DNA of 37,187 nt from Promethearchaeota archaeon (lineage in GTDB: Archaea; Asgardarchaeota; Lokiarchaeia; Sigyniarchaeales; SOKP01): contig JAEOTP010000051.1 of the NCBI GenBank assembly GCA_016839765.1, positions 1-37,187 on the forward strand. Reading direction: 5' to 3'. The notes under the pieces were generated by a model. It saw only the letters and a program-made list of their open reading frames with translations, had not been told where the DNA came from and made no database searches. The number at the start of each line of letters is the position of its first letter. Positions within the stretch are counted from its first letter, which is position 1. Of this stretch, positions 8,006 to 16,408 are shown piece after piece. Made by a program: the position numbers and the translations under genes.

Positions 8006-9561
8006 ATGAATGAAATTAAAGAAAGTCCTGAACATGTCATAGAATTTCGATTATCAAAGAAGAAATTCCTTTTTAATTTGATAAAATTAATTCCAAAAAT
8101 GAAAAAGATTAGAAAAAAAGCCGAACAAATTCTACTTGAAGCTGAACCACCAAAGCTAAAGGTTGAGGCACCTACCTCAGAGAAAGTCCAGGAAGATTTA
8201 GAAAGTATTTGCAAAGTTCCACATCGAAGAATTGGAACAGAACATGCCCATGAAATTGAAGATTTTTTAGTAAGTAAATGTAAAGAATTAGGATTGGAAT
8301 CTGTGAAAAAAGAACCTGTTGAAGTAATGAACTGGGGTGCAACGAATTGGAAATTAAGAATATCAACAGAACTAGAAGAGATAGATGTGCCATGTTTTTA
8401 TGTGCTTAATACAGGGTTTACATCAGAAAATGGTATAACAGCTCCTCTGGTTTACATCGGAACCGGAAAAAAAAGGATTTTAAGAAAGTAGATGTTAGCG
8501 GTAAGATTGTAGTTGCAGATATTGAATTTCCAACCTTGCCTTTAGGGAAATTGATAAAATTAGCTAAACTATTTTATGTTTCAGATCCTTCTAATACGAT
8601 TGATGAAGCTACTGAAATCGTCTTAACATTTGCATTAACTAACTTTCCTCCTCAAACTTTAGGAGGAAAAAGAAGAGAAGATTCTGTATACTGGCGCGTA
8701 TTTGATAGAGGTGCATTGGGTTTAATATTAATTTTAAGGGATTATCCATCAAATGTAAATAGCCATTGGGGTCCCTATGATGGTGCTATGAAACCAATTC
8801 CCGCATTATATGTTGGTAAATATGATGGAATGAAAGTCCGAGAAGTAGTACAGGAAGAAAATGCTCAAGGCACTATCATACTTGAAGGCTTTAAAGAACC
8901 AAGTATTGCACATAATATTTGGGGTATTTTACCAGGAAATTCTGAGGAAATGATAATGATTTCTAGTCATCATGATTCAGCATTTAAAGGAGCATCTGAA
9001 GATGGTATAGGAGTAGCGATGGTATTAGCTCAACTAAGAGCATGGGCAAAAATTCCAAAGGAAGAACGCCCTAGAACTTTGCTCTTTTGCTTAACAGCAG
9101 GGCATCTATATGGGGGGATTGGTGCTGAAACATTTGCCCGTAAATATAAGGATACCTTATTAAAAAATGTAATTGTAGATCTAAACTTAGAACATATGTG
9201 TGCTAAAGAGGTTGTAGAAGATCCCACAACTCATGACTTTAAAACAACAAGCAATTTATCAATAGGAGCAGTCTTTATCTCAAGAAATGAAAATTTAGTA
9301 GCCCCTGTTATTAAGGTCTGTAGAGAATATAATATTGAAAGAACGATCTTAATTCCAGATAACTTTTTCGCAACACCTCCAATCGGAGAAGCAGGGCATT
9401 TTACCACTCAAGCAGATTTAAATGTTATTCATTGGATTAGATCACCTTATTATTTATTAACAGCAGAGGATACGCTCGATAAGATTAATATAGAAAAGCT
9501 CCATTCTACCGCTCAATGTATATCTGATTTAATCGTTTCATTAATGTATATACCCAGATAG
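8006..9561 (+). pseudogene. M28-like peptidase split by a -1 frame break at an A8 run
   Basis: Two adjacent frames encode one protein. Frame 1 (8006-8491) covers the N-terminal helix and first strands up to PLVYIGTGKK. Frame 2, already open before its first ATG/TTG, continues with KKDFKKVDVSGKIVVADIE and runs to 9561. The join is at the eight A bases 8467-8474. The second part carries a PA-like insert and an M28 core: SHHDS (His/Asp), EDGIGVA (Asp), NLEH and EDTLDKI. The usual Glu-Glu pair is replaced by Gly-His in LTAGHLYGG, and the usual HT before EDT reads LT. M28 enzymes are zinc aminopeptidases; this one may be non-catalytic or use altered metal ligands. It could be a broken gene, an assembly indel or recoding. 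Confidence 0.75.
8467..8474 (+). other. A8 homopolymer at the frame break; slippery heptamer A AAA AAA
   Basis: The zero frame reads GGA AAA AAA AGG, so the last A of GGA plus AAA AAA forms a heptamer of the X XXY YYZ type. A -1 slip here joins the two halves of the M28-like gene exactly. One missing A in the assembly would give the same result. Confidence 0.6.
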
Positions 9562-9679
9562 TATTATAAAGATTTAGCTACCAGTTATCGTTGGTATGTT
9601 GCCAATTCTATCCTCAAAAATAGAATTCAGAAGGAAAATTCAATTATGAAATAAATTAGAAAAAAAGGTGATAAAAAAT

Positions 9680-9901
9680 ATGGGTAAAATGAGCTTAGAA
9701 TTTGATGAGGCATTAGAATTATGTGAGCAAGTTCGTGCGAAGAATAAGAAAAAATCGATTTCTTTTAATAAAATGTGGTGTTGGGGCTGTGCAAAATTCA
9801 CTAAAAGTCCTGAGAAAAGATGTTTCGCAAATGCTGAAAATGGAAGCAATAATGGATGTGTTCAAGTCAATAAATTATATGAAAAGCTGAAAAACCTATA
9901 A
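9680..9901 (+). CDS. 73-residue Cys-rich small protein, unknown
   Basis: The protein carries five cysteines: LCEQV near the N-terminus, the tight MWCWGC pair, RCFAN and GCVQV. The spacing suggests a small zinc- or iron-binding domain. Lys-rich stretches flank it, and no signal peptide is seen. The ribosome-binding sequence GGTGAT (9667-9672) lies seven bases before ATG 9680; the in-frame GTG at 9668 lies inside that site and is rejected as start. It follows the M28-like gene by about 118 bp. I do not recognise the family; metal binding is inference. Confidence 0.65.
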   Translation: MGKMSLEFDEALELCEQVRAKNKKKSISFNKMWCWGCAKFTKSPEKRCFANAENGSNNGCVQVNKLYEKLKNL

Positions 9902-9902
9902 A

Positions 9903-9927
9903 ATTTCTTTTTTTTTGTTTTATTTTC
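9903..9927 (+). terminator. T-rich transcription terminator
   Basis: A run of tttctttttttttgtttt follows directly after the stop of the Cys-rich protein gene. Archaeal RNA polymerase terminates at such T-rich stretches on the coding strand. Confidence 0.5.
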
Positions 9928-10019
9928 CTACCACATCAGTGTTCATAGTGTATCCCGCTTTTAAGCTTAATTATTCATTTATCGATGATTATATATTTTA
10001 ATTAAGATATTATGTTTAT

Positions 10020-10403
10020 ATGAATAGAGAGATTAAACAATTAACTGAAAAATTTTTGGAGCAATTAAGAGCCTCAAAATATTTTTCCAAAACAGAGTTT
10101 GCTATCTTGTATGGGTCTTCTCTGAGCAAATATCATTTAGAAGATAGTGATATAGATATTTGCTTATTCATTGATGCTGAGAAGAGAACACTTTCAGAAA
10201 TACGATTAGAATTATTAAAAAAGTTTAATGATGAATTTGATATTCAAATGTTTCAATTACTCCCGTTATATGTTCAGATTGAGGTATTAAAAGGTAAAAT
10301 TCTTTATGTGAGGAATGAGGAAAAATTATATGAAATCGCTAACGAGACTATTGAAGAATATGAAGAATTTTATCCATTTTATTTAGACTATATTAATCGG
10401 TGA
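10020..10403 (+). CDS. mntA: MntA-type nucleotidyltransferase antitoxin (MNT domain)
   Basis: The 127-residue protein has the minimal nucleotidyltransferase signature: GSS at 32-34 and DSDIDI with Asp44 and Asp46, matching the GSx10DxD pattern of MntA antitoxins. In the characterised type VII system, MntA transfers AMP from ATP onto a tyrosine of the HepT toxin and so silences it. Here it overlaps the HEPN gene downstream by four bases, the usual tight antitoxin-toxin arrangement. The start ATG 10020 follows an AT-rich leader. Family and pairing are firm; activity is inferred from known pairs. Confidence 0.88.
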   Translation: MNREIKQLTEKFLEQLRASKYFSKTEFAILYGSSLSKYHLEDSDIDICLFIDAEKRTLSEIRLELLKKFNDEFDIQMFQLLPLYVQIEVLKGKILYVRNEEKLYEIANETIEEYEEFYPFYLDYINR

Positions 10404-10831
10404 TAATTTTGAGAACTGATATTATTAAAACCAAACTTAAAATTATTAAAGAAAACGTTGAGTTAGTGGAGGAAAATCTTCCTGATGATGTGAATGAATT
10501 TAAAGTATTAGGTTTAGTAAAGGATGGTATTTATAAAAGAATTGAAACATCAATTCAAGAGGTTATGAGTATATGCTCAGTAATTAATACGGATTTAAAA
10601 TTAGGTATTCCCTCTAATAGAGAGGATATTATTATCTCATTAATAGAGAATAATATCTTATCAGGAAAAATGGGTGAAAAAGTTAAGGAGATGAAGGGGT
10701 TTCGAAATTTTTTAGTGCACCGTTATGGTAAGATTGATGATGGAGTTGCGTTTAAAGATATTAAAAAAGGACTCCCTGATTTCGAATTATTTAAGAAAGA
10801 GATTCTTAATTTTTTAAAAAAACATGATTAA
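10400..10831 (+). CDS. hepT: HepT-type HEPN toxin (RNase)
   Basis: The 143-residue helical protein has the HEPN signature R-x4-H-x-Y as RNFLVHRY (Arg102, His107, Tyr109). The Arg and His are the RNase active residues, and the Tyr is the site AMPylated by MntA in characterised systems. The frame opens with GTG 10400, which overlaps the mntA stop. TTG 10409, five bases after GGTGAT (10399-10404), is an equally good start and would begin MRTDIIKTK, as many homologues do. Together with mntA it forms a toxin-antitoxin operon. All key residues are present, so the toxin looks intact. Confidence 0.88.
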   Translation: MIILRTDIIKTKLKIIKENVELVEENLPDDVNEFKVLGLVKDGIYKRIETSIQEVMSICSVINTDLKLGIPSNREDIIISLIENNILSGKMGEKVKEMKGFRNFLVHRYGKIDDGVAFKDIKKGLPDFELFKKEILNFLKKHD

Positions 10832-10927
10832 ATCTATAAGATTCATGTGATTAAGTTAAAGCTCAATTTTTTAATTAAAAATTGATAACCAATTCATGAA
10901 TTTTTAAAAATTAATAAACAGATTCTT

Positions 10928-12229
10928 TTATGATATGAAGATTTTATTGAAATCCTCTTCAAGTTGATCGCGAAAATCAGGATGGGCAATATTAATCAAT
11001 GCTTTTGCACGTTGATGTATTGTTTTTCCACGTAAATTGGCAATACCATATTCAGTGACAACATAATGGACATCATTACGTGAAGTGGTTACACATGATC
11101 CTTCATTCAGTTTAGAAACTATTCGACTAATTGTTCCTTTTTTATTTGATGAGGGCAGAGCAATAATAGATTTACCTCCAGGAGATAAACTTGATGCTCG
11201 AACAAAATCGACTTGACCTCCAACGCCTGAATATTGTTGGTAACCTAGTGTATCCGCACACACCTGACCATATAAGTCCACTTGGAGGGCAGAATTAATA
11301 GAAACTAAGTTTTTAACTTTTCCAGCTATCATAACATTATTAGTGTAATCAACTGTATGCATTTCAACATTAGGGTTATTATCAACGAATTGGTAAAGTC
11401 TATTTGTACCCATTAAGAATGTGGCGATAAATTTACCAGGATGTAAATTATTATATTTATTTGTTATAACTCCTTTTTCATATAGCTCCACTACTCCATC
11501 AGAAAACATTTCGGTATGAATTCCTAAATCTTTCTTTTCGTGAAGAAACTTTAATGCAGCATCAGGAATTCCACCAATACCTAATTGAAGATTTGCCTGA
11601 TCTGGGATTAATGAAGCAATATAACGCCCGATCTTTTCTTCAACTTCCGTGATTTTTGGAAGAGGGATTTCTATTAAGGGCCTGTCAGTCTCAACAATAT
11701 AATCGATGTCTGAGATATGGATATTCGCACCATTGGTTCTAGGCATTTGCTTATTTACTTCAGCAATGACAACTTTCGAGGACTTTGCGGCTTGCACGGT
11801 ATAATCCACAGATATTCCATAGCTCATCAAACCTTGTTCGTCTGGGGGAGAAAGTTGAATAAGTGCGATATCTACAGGCAAAATGTTGTCTCTAAAAAGA
11901 CGTGGAATTTCAGAAAAATAGGTTGGAGTATAATCAGCTCTTCCCTCCCTTATTGCTTTTCGTGTTCCCGCTCCTGCAAATAAAGAATTATGGCGGAAAT
12001 GTGATTTCATTTCAGGTAAGCAATATTTACATTCTCTAAGAGGAACCATATGAACGATTTCAACATTTTGCAAGCGATCTTTTTGTCTTACAAGTTCGTC
12101 TACTAAAACAATTGGTTCCCCGGCAGCGTGTCCAAATACTACTCTATTTCCAGATTCTATATTTGAGACAGCCTCCTCTTTTGAGGTACATTTTTGAGAA
12201 TATTTTTCTTTCCAATCCATCATATACAT
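10928..12229 (-). CDS. Acetyl-CoA hydrolase/4-hydroxybutyrate CoA-transferase family protein
   Basis: The 433-residue protein belongs to the Cat1/AbfT-like family of CoA-transferases. The catalytic glutamate is Glu240 in GIHTEMFSDGVVE, and the glycine-rich CoA-binding loop is SGVGGQVDFVRA (334-345). ITEYGIA-type signature residues appear as VVTEYGIANLRGK near the C-terminus. The family moves CoA between acyl groups such as acetate, butyrate or 4-hydroxybutyrate in the cytosol. It lies 41 bp downstream of an alpha/beta hydrolase on the same strand, so a shared transcript is possible. ATG 12229 or ATG 12220 may be the start. The substrate is not resolved from sequence. Confidence 0.9.
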   Translation of the reverse strand: MYMMDWKEKYSQKCTSKEEAVSNIESGNRVVFGHAAGEPIVLVDELVRQKDRLQNVEIVHMVPLRECKYCLPEMKSHFRHNSLFAGAGTRKAIREGRADYTPTYFSEIPRLFRDNILPVDIALIQLSPPDEQGLMSYGISVDYTVQAAKSSKVVIAEVNKQMPRTNGANIHISDIDYIVETDRPLIEIPLPKITEVEEKIGRYIASLIPDQANLQLGIGGIPDAALKFLHEKKDLGIHTEMFSDGVVELYEKGVITNKYNNLHPGKFIATFLMGTNRLYQFVDNNPNVEMHTVDYTNNVMIAGKVKNLVSINSALQVDLYGQVCADTLGYQQYSGVGGQVDFVRASSLSPGGKSIIALPSSNKKGTISRIVSKLNEGSCVTTSRNDVHYVVTEYGIANLRGKTIHQRAKALINIAHPDFRDQLEEDFNKIFIS

Positions 12230-12270
12230 TACACCATATACTTATAAAAATTGTAACGCCTATTCATATA

Positions 12271-13095
12271 CTATTTTCTTTTTAAAAATTCGATTACTTT
12301 CTGGGTCCAAGGCTTAAGTTGTTGAATAATTAAACCATGGCCTGTATTCTCAAATAACATCAATTCAGCAGAAGGAATATTTTCAGCCAGAATTTTAGCA
12401 TTCTCAACTGGTAATATTTTATCTTCTGTTCCATGTAAAATTAAAGTTGGAATATTTATTTCTGATAATCTATCATAAGTTTCAAAAGTATCAACGTATG
12501 CTGATTGACCTTCAAAACCTTTGGGGGTTGGAGGATGAGCCATATAATTTTTGACTACTTTTTCAATAATATGAGGATTTCTTTTTTTATAATCCTCAGG
12601 AAATAAAGAATTAGTAAGTATTCGGGCCATTTCTTCGTATTTTCCTTCCTTCATAAGAGGCAACATCTTTGGGAATGGATTTTCTTCGGGGATAGGAGTA
12701 ACAACCCCATGAGAAGGACCGCACCAAGAAGAGGTGAGTATCAATTTAGTCACTCTATTAGGGTAATTAAGCACCATTTCTTGGGCTATACATCCTCCCA
12801 TCGAGAAGCCTAACAAATAAGTTTTGCTAATATCCAAAGCATCCATTAAAGCAATAGTGTCATCAGCCATCATTTTAGCATTATAATTTCCATCTGGGAT
12901 ATCAGTTCTCCCTGCACCTCTATTATCAAATAATATTGTTTTAAAAGATTTGGAAAATTGCTCAATACTATACGGTGGCCAACTATCTAATGAACTGCTA
13001 AGTCCACGAATTAAAATAAAAGGAATTCCTTCCCCATGAATTTTATAATAAATATTAATATCATTAACTTGAACTTTTGGCAATTTATTTTTCAC
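12271..13095 (-). CDS. Alpha/beta-hydrolase fold enzyme
   Basis: The 274-residue enzyme shows the complete catalytic triad: nucleophile Ser98 in GFSMGG, Asp225 in HGTEDKILP, and His253 in NTGHG. The oxyanion region is IRGLSSSLDSW, and FDNRGAGRTDIPDG is typical of the enol-lactonase/esterase group. It is soluble, without a signal peptide. The start appears to be GTG 13095, since no upstream ATG fits the N-terminal strand. It is the first gene of a probable operon with the CoA-transferase. The substrate could be an ester, thioester or lactone and is not known. Confidence 0.9.
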   Translation of the reverse strand: MKNKLPKVQVNDINIYYKIHGEGIPFILIRGLSSSLDSWPPYSIEQFSKSFKTILFDNRGAGRTDIPDGNYNAKMMADDTIALMDALDISKTYLLGFSMGGCIAQEMVLNYPNRVTKLILTSSWCGPSHGVVTPIPEENPFPKMLPLMKEGKYEEMARILTNSLFPEDYKKRNPHIIEKVVKNYMAHPPTPKGFEGQSAYVDTFETYDRLSEINIPTLILHGTEDKILPVENAKILAENIPSAELMLFENTGHGLIIQQLKPWTQKVIEFLKRK

Positions 13096-13204
13096 AATGG
13101 GCTATTTTTTCATTTATAAAGCTTTAATATAATTCTTTTTAAAAATTTTTTGTTAAATATTATAATTGAGGTTTAAACCCATCCTTAATAAAGAAACTTA
13201 TCAA

Positions 13205-13239
13205 ATCTTTATAAAGATAAGATCAATCTTTATTAAGAT
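13205..13239. promoter_or_regulatory. Tandem ATCTTTATWAAGAT palindromes, candidate operator
   Basis: A perfect 14-bp palindrome ATCTTTATAAAGAT (13205-13218) is followed 21 bp later by a near-identical copy ATCTTTATTAAGAT (13226-13239), each followed by AAG. The 21 bp spacing is two helical turns, so a dimeric regulator would sit on one DNA face. The pair lies between the divergent hydrolase and barrel-protein genes. Confidence 0.5.
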
Positions 13240-13388
13240 AAGAGCCGAGTTGGATAAATAATGGTATTAAGTTAATAACTTCAATCTTTTAAACGAATAT
13301 GAAATCACTTATATTTAAAAAGGTAATAATATAAATCTAATATTTGATTAGAATCATCTAATTTATTATATTAAGGAGAAATAATAAT

Positions 13389-14015
13389 TTGTTTACTATT
13401 TGCACTGCTTTTGTTGAGGATGGTAAATTAGAGGAGTTTCTCAAAGATCTGCCAGAATCAGAAAAAAAATTTACTAGAGATATTGGTGTACTTTTTAGAA
13501 AATTCTTTCAGTGTCAAGTACAACCACATATTATTTGGTCTCTCACAGAATGGGTTAGTGGAAAAGCACATCATGATGCAGCTCAATCAATTCTGAAAAC
13601 TAGGAGGGATGATCGTTTTGCTTCCGTAGCATTTGGACCAGAACCATATTTCGAAATTTTTTGCAAGGCTGAAGAGGACCTTTCAATTGGAGAATATTCA
13701 GACTCATATGATTTTTTCATTGTTGTACATGTCTTAATTAATGATAAAGTTATAAAAGAATATCTAGATCTGAGAAAAGAAAGATGTGAAGAATTAAAAG
13801 ATAAATTGGAGTGGATGAGGATATTCCATAATTATTCTAATAATTCGGAATTTGTGGCTTTTTTGGGATTTTCACACGAGAATCGATTCGAGAAACTACG
13901 AAAAGTCGGAGAATTCTATTTAGAAGAATATTTATTCACGGGGATTAAAGAGCCACTTGGAATGTCTTATATTGCGAGCTATAATCAATTCATTTGTAGA
14001 TTAATTATTCTCTAA
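13389..14015 (+). CDS. Putative two-domain dimeric alpha-beta barrel protein
   Basis: The 208-residue soluble protein appears to contain two related halves of about 95 residues. Each has a strand, helix, strand and WSLTEW- or FVAFLGF-like strand, as in ferredoxin-like dimeric alpha-beta barrel (ABM-type) proteins. The first half contains HIIWSLTEWVSGKAHHDAA and the second YDFFIVVHVLINDKVIKEYL. Such proteins include small monooxygenases and stress proteins, but no active-site motif can be assigned. The start is TTG 13389, with AAGGAG about ten bases upstream. The fold call is moderate and the function unknown. Confidence 0.55.
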   Translation: MFTICTAFVEDGKLEEFLKDLPESEKKFTRDIGVLFRKFFQCQVQPHIIWSLTEWVSGKAHHDAAQSILKTRRDDRFASVAFGPEPYFEIFCKAEEDLSIGEYSDSYDFFIVVHVLINDKVIKEYLDLRKERCEELKDKLEWMRIFHNYSNNSEFVAFLGFSHENRFEKLRKVGEFYLEEYLFTGIKEPLGMSYIASYNQFICRLIIL

Positions 14016-14130
14016 TCGCCTTAATATACTTCCATTAGATAATTAATTAAAAAAAACAATCTAAAAATGTTTAATATTTAAAACAATTAATAAAAATTTG
14101 AAAACAAATTAAATTATCGAGTAGATTTGT

Positions 14131-14385
14131 ATGAAAAAATGGACAGCATTTACTATTGGAATAATTCTGGTTGTTATTTTTATAATAACAATGTTTGTAT
14201 TACCTCCGTTATTAGGGTGGTATTACCCTAATATTACAAGTTGGCAGGATTTTATAGATTCTATTAGCACACCAGAAGGCTTTATGGTTGGGATCGTTAC
14301 TGAGGTGATTCCGATTATATGCGTTACTATCGGAGCTATATTTCTTATAATTTTTGTGATTAAATTAATTCGAGGCAAAGAATAA
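14131..14385 (+). CDS. Small two-helix membrane protein, unknown
   Basis: The 84-residue protein has one membrane helix at about residues 5-30, a loop with WYYPNITSWQDFIDSISTPE, and a second helix at about 50-78 ending in a basic KLIRGKE tail. The loop probably faces outside and the termini inside. No family is recognised. A T-rich terminator follows at about 14396-14421, suggesting it is a separate transcript. Confidence 0.6.
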   Translation: MKKWTAFTIGIILVVIFIITMFVLPPLLGWYYPNITSWQDFIDSISTPEGFMVGIVTEVIPIICVTIGAIFLIIFVIKLIRGKE

Positions 14386-14395
14386 GTATATAATA

Positions 14396-14421
14396 ATTTT
14401 TTTAATTTTTTTTTATTTTCT
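14396..14421 (+). terminator. T-rich transcription terminator
   Basis: Two T runs, one of seven and one of nine, broken only by AA, lie just after the small membrane protein gene on the coding strand. This fits archaeal intrinsic termination. Confidence 0.5.
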
Positions 14422-14633
14422 TCTTGATTAGAGAGATAAATAACGATATGTTTCCTCTCTTTTTTCTTTTTCTATTTAAAAGGTTAATATTGTAAAGTTA
14501 ACACTATCTTTCCTTTATTTCCTTTATTCGAGTATAAGACTTATACTAGTGAATTAATGAAATTTTTTATTGAATAACATTTATAAAAAATAATAGAAAA
14601 TATTCAAAAATACAAATTAGGAAATAATATAAG

Positions 14634-14906
14634 ATGGAACCAATTGAATGGATATTTACAATTTTATCCTTTATAGCTTTTTATTTTTTCATAAGTAAAA
14701 AAGCAAGTCAGGCAAAATTTCGGATTATTGGACTGATTTTATCAATTATTATAGCAATTCTAATGGCAATTTTTAGTTTCTCGATTGAAGTTCTCAGTTT
14801 GGGAGTAATCAATATTTGTTATATCTTTCTTAACGGATATGGAATTTATAATTGCTACAAGGAAATAAAATTAAATAAAAAAGATATGAAAATTGGAGAG
14901 AATTAA
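14634..14906 (+). CDS. Small three-helix membrane protein coupled to the second acyltransferase
   Basis: The 90-residue protein has three predicted helices (about residues 5-20, 30-50 and 52-72) and a charged Lys-rich tail. The sequence VINICYIFLNGYGIYNCYK recalls small helical proteins of the CBU_0592/PnuC-like type, but this is only a resemblance. Its stop codon overlaps the start of the acyltransferase gene by one base (TAATG), so the two are probably translated together. A functional link between this protein and the acyltransferase is therefore plausible. Confidence 0.65.
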   Translation: MEPIEWIFTILSFIAFYFFISKKASQAKFRIIGLILSIIIAILMAIFSFSIEVLSLGVINICYIFLNGYGIYNCYKEIKLNKKDMKIGEN

Positions 14907-15730
14907 TGACATCAAAAAAAAAGAAATCTCTTGGGAGTTATGAAATAGTTAAATTTCCCAAAGAGCGTAAGATGGTAATAGATATTATGGAACAGGGAAT
15001 GAAGAAGCATTACATTAAAGGATTAGTTGAATTTGATGTGACCCATGGAAGAGAACAGCTAAAAAGCTACAAATTGAAACATGGAAAAAAGTTATCTTTT
15101 ACTGGATGGCTTTTAAAATGCATTGGACAAGCTGCCAGTGAATATAAAGATGTCCATGCCTTAAAAAAGGGCAAGAATAAAATTTACAGATTTGATGATG
15201 CTGACATTTCAATTATAGTTGAGAAAATAATTGATGGTAAGAACATCCCGTTGGGGATTATAATCAGAAAAACAAATGAAAAATCTGTTGAAGAAATTAC
15301 TCACGAAATTAGAGATGCTCAAGCAGAAGCAGTTGATAAAGATATTTTGCTTGGGCTCAAAAAAGAAGAAAAATTTAAAAGAATCTTCACCTCTCTTCCT
15401 AAATTTATAAGAAAATTTACATACTGGAGATTTGGCAGGAATCCACTACTACTTAAAGATTTCGGGGGGACTATTTCCTTAACTTCCGTAGGGATGTTTG
15501 GAGACTTAACTGGGTGGGGAATTCCCATCGGAGTACAACCGTTAATGTTCGCTTTGGGGACTATCACAAAAAAACCAGTTGTAATTGAAGAGAAAATTGA
15601 AATTAGAGAAATTCTTCATACGACTATCTTATTTGATCATGATATCATAGACGGTGCTCCAGCAACACGATTTTTAACAAAATTAAAAGAATATATAGAG
15701 AGTGGATTTGGTCTTGATCAATACACATAA
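14906..15730 (+). CDS. Second standalone E2-type acyltransferase domain
   Basis: The 274-residue protein is a close paralogue of the one at 7150-7974: the same length, the same opening (GSYEIVKFPKERK against GSYKISKFPKDRI), the same FTGWLLKCIGQAASEYKDVH block and the active-site motif HDIIDG at 245-250. It also lacks lipoyl and subunit-binding domains. The duplicates therefore probably act as free acyltransferases rather than as parts of a dehydrogenase complex. It is translationally coupled to a small membrane protein upstream. A long A run (about 15788-15804) follows the gene. Confidence 0.85.
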   Translation: MTSKKKKSLGSYEIVKFPKERKMVIDIMEQGMKKHYIKGLVEFDVTHGREQLKSYKLKHGKKLSFTGWLLKCIGQAASEYKDVHALKKGKNKIYRFDDADISIIVEKIIDGKNIPLGIIIRKTNEKSVEEITHEIRDAQAEAVDKDILLGLKKEEKFKRIFTSLPKFIRKFTYWRFGRNPLLLKDFGGTISLTSVGMFGDLTGWGIPIGVQPLMFALGTITKKPVVIEEKIEIREILHTTILFDHDIIDGAPATRFLTKLKEYIESGFGLDQYT

Positions 15731-15825
15731 ATGTCGGTTTTATGACCAAACCAAATAAGATATAGAAAATTTATATTCTAATACTTTAAAAAAAAAAAAA
15801 AAAATAGTTTAAGATTTTTATTTAT

Positions 15826-16152
15826 TTATTCTGGCATTTTAAGCCCAACCATTGGCATTGCCTCTACCCCTGCCATGAACACTTCAATCTCATATTTGAG
15901 GGCTTTAACGAGATTGCCAAACATAAGCATTCGTCTGTATACTAAATCTAAAGTTTCCTGAAGTTTTCCTTCTTTAACATCATCTACGGCAAGCCCTTTA
16001 AAACCTTCCGTAGTCGCTTTGACACAGGCAGACACAACTGGTTTATATAAAGTTTTATCTGCTGGATATTTTTTCATAACTTCAAGATACGCCTTACCAA
16101 CTGCTTCAGCTTCGCTATGAGGCCATCGAGTGTGAATTAAAACAATAGGCAT
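15826..16152 (-). CDS. Conserved small protein, possibly alpha-beta barrel-like
   Basis: The 108-residue protein begins MPIVLIHTRWPHSEAEAVGK and ends AMPMVGLKMPE, with alternating strands and helices (helices around 14-30 and 65-90). The pattern fits a small dimeric ferredoxin-like fold, but no catalytic motif is visible. GC content is higher than in neighbouring genes, which suggests a well-expressed protein. An AGGAG ribosome-binding site lies about ten bases upstream of ATG 16152. I believe similar proteins occur in other Asgard genomes, though this is from memory and the function is unknown. Confidence 0.65.
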   Translation of the reverse strand: MPIVLIHTRWPHSEAEAVGKAYLEVMKKYPADKTLYKPVVSACVKATTEGFKGLAVDDVKEGKLQETLDLVYRRMLMFGNLVKALKYEIEVFMAGVEAMPMVGLKMPE

Positions 16153-16408
16153 ATTTCTTAACTCCTTTATTTTTTATTGATATAGATAATTGAATTTAGA
16201 AGAGATTTTACCCTCTTTTTTAAATTTTCTAAAAATTTGTTAAAAATATTTTTTAAATTTCAATAAGAACAATATTAATTTAAAGATTTTCTCTCTCCAC
16301 TTAAATATCGAATTTCTAATTGATTTGATATATAATTTAAATTTATCATGCAAAACTAGACGGGGAATTAAAGCTACTAGGTTAGAATAAACAGATTTAA
16401 AAAAATCA

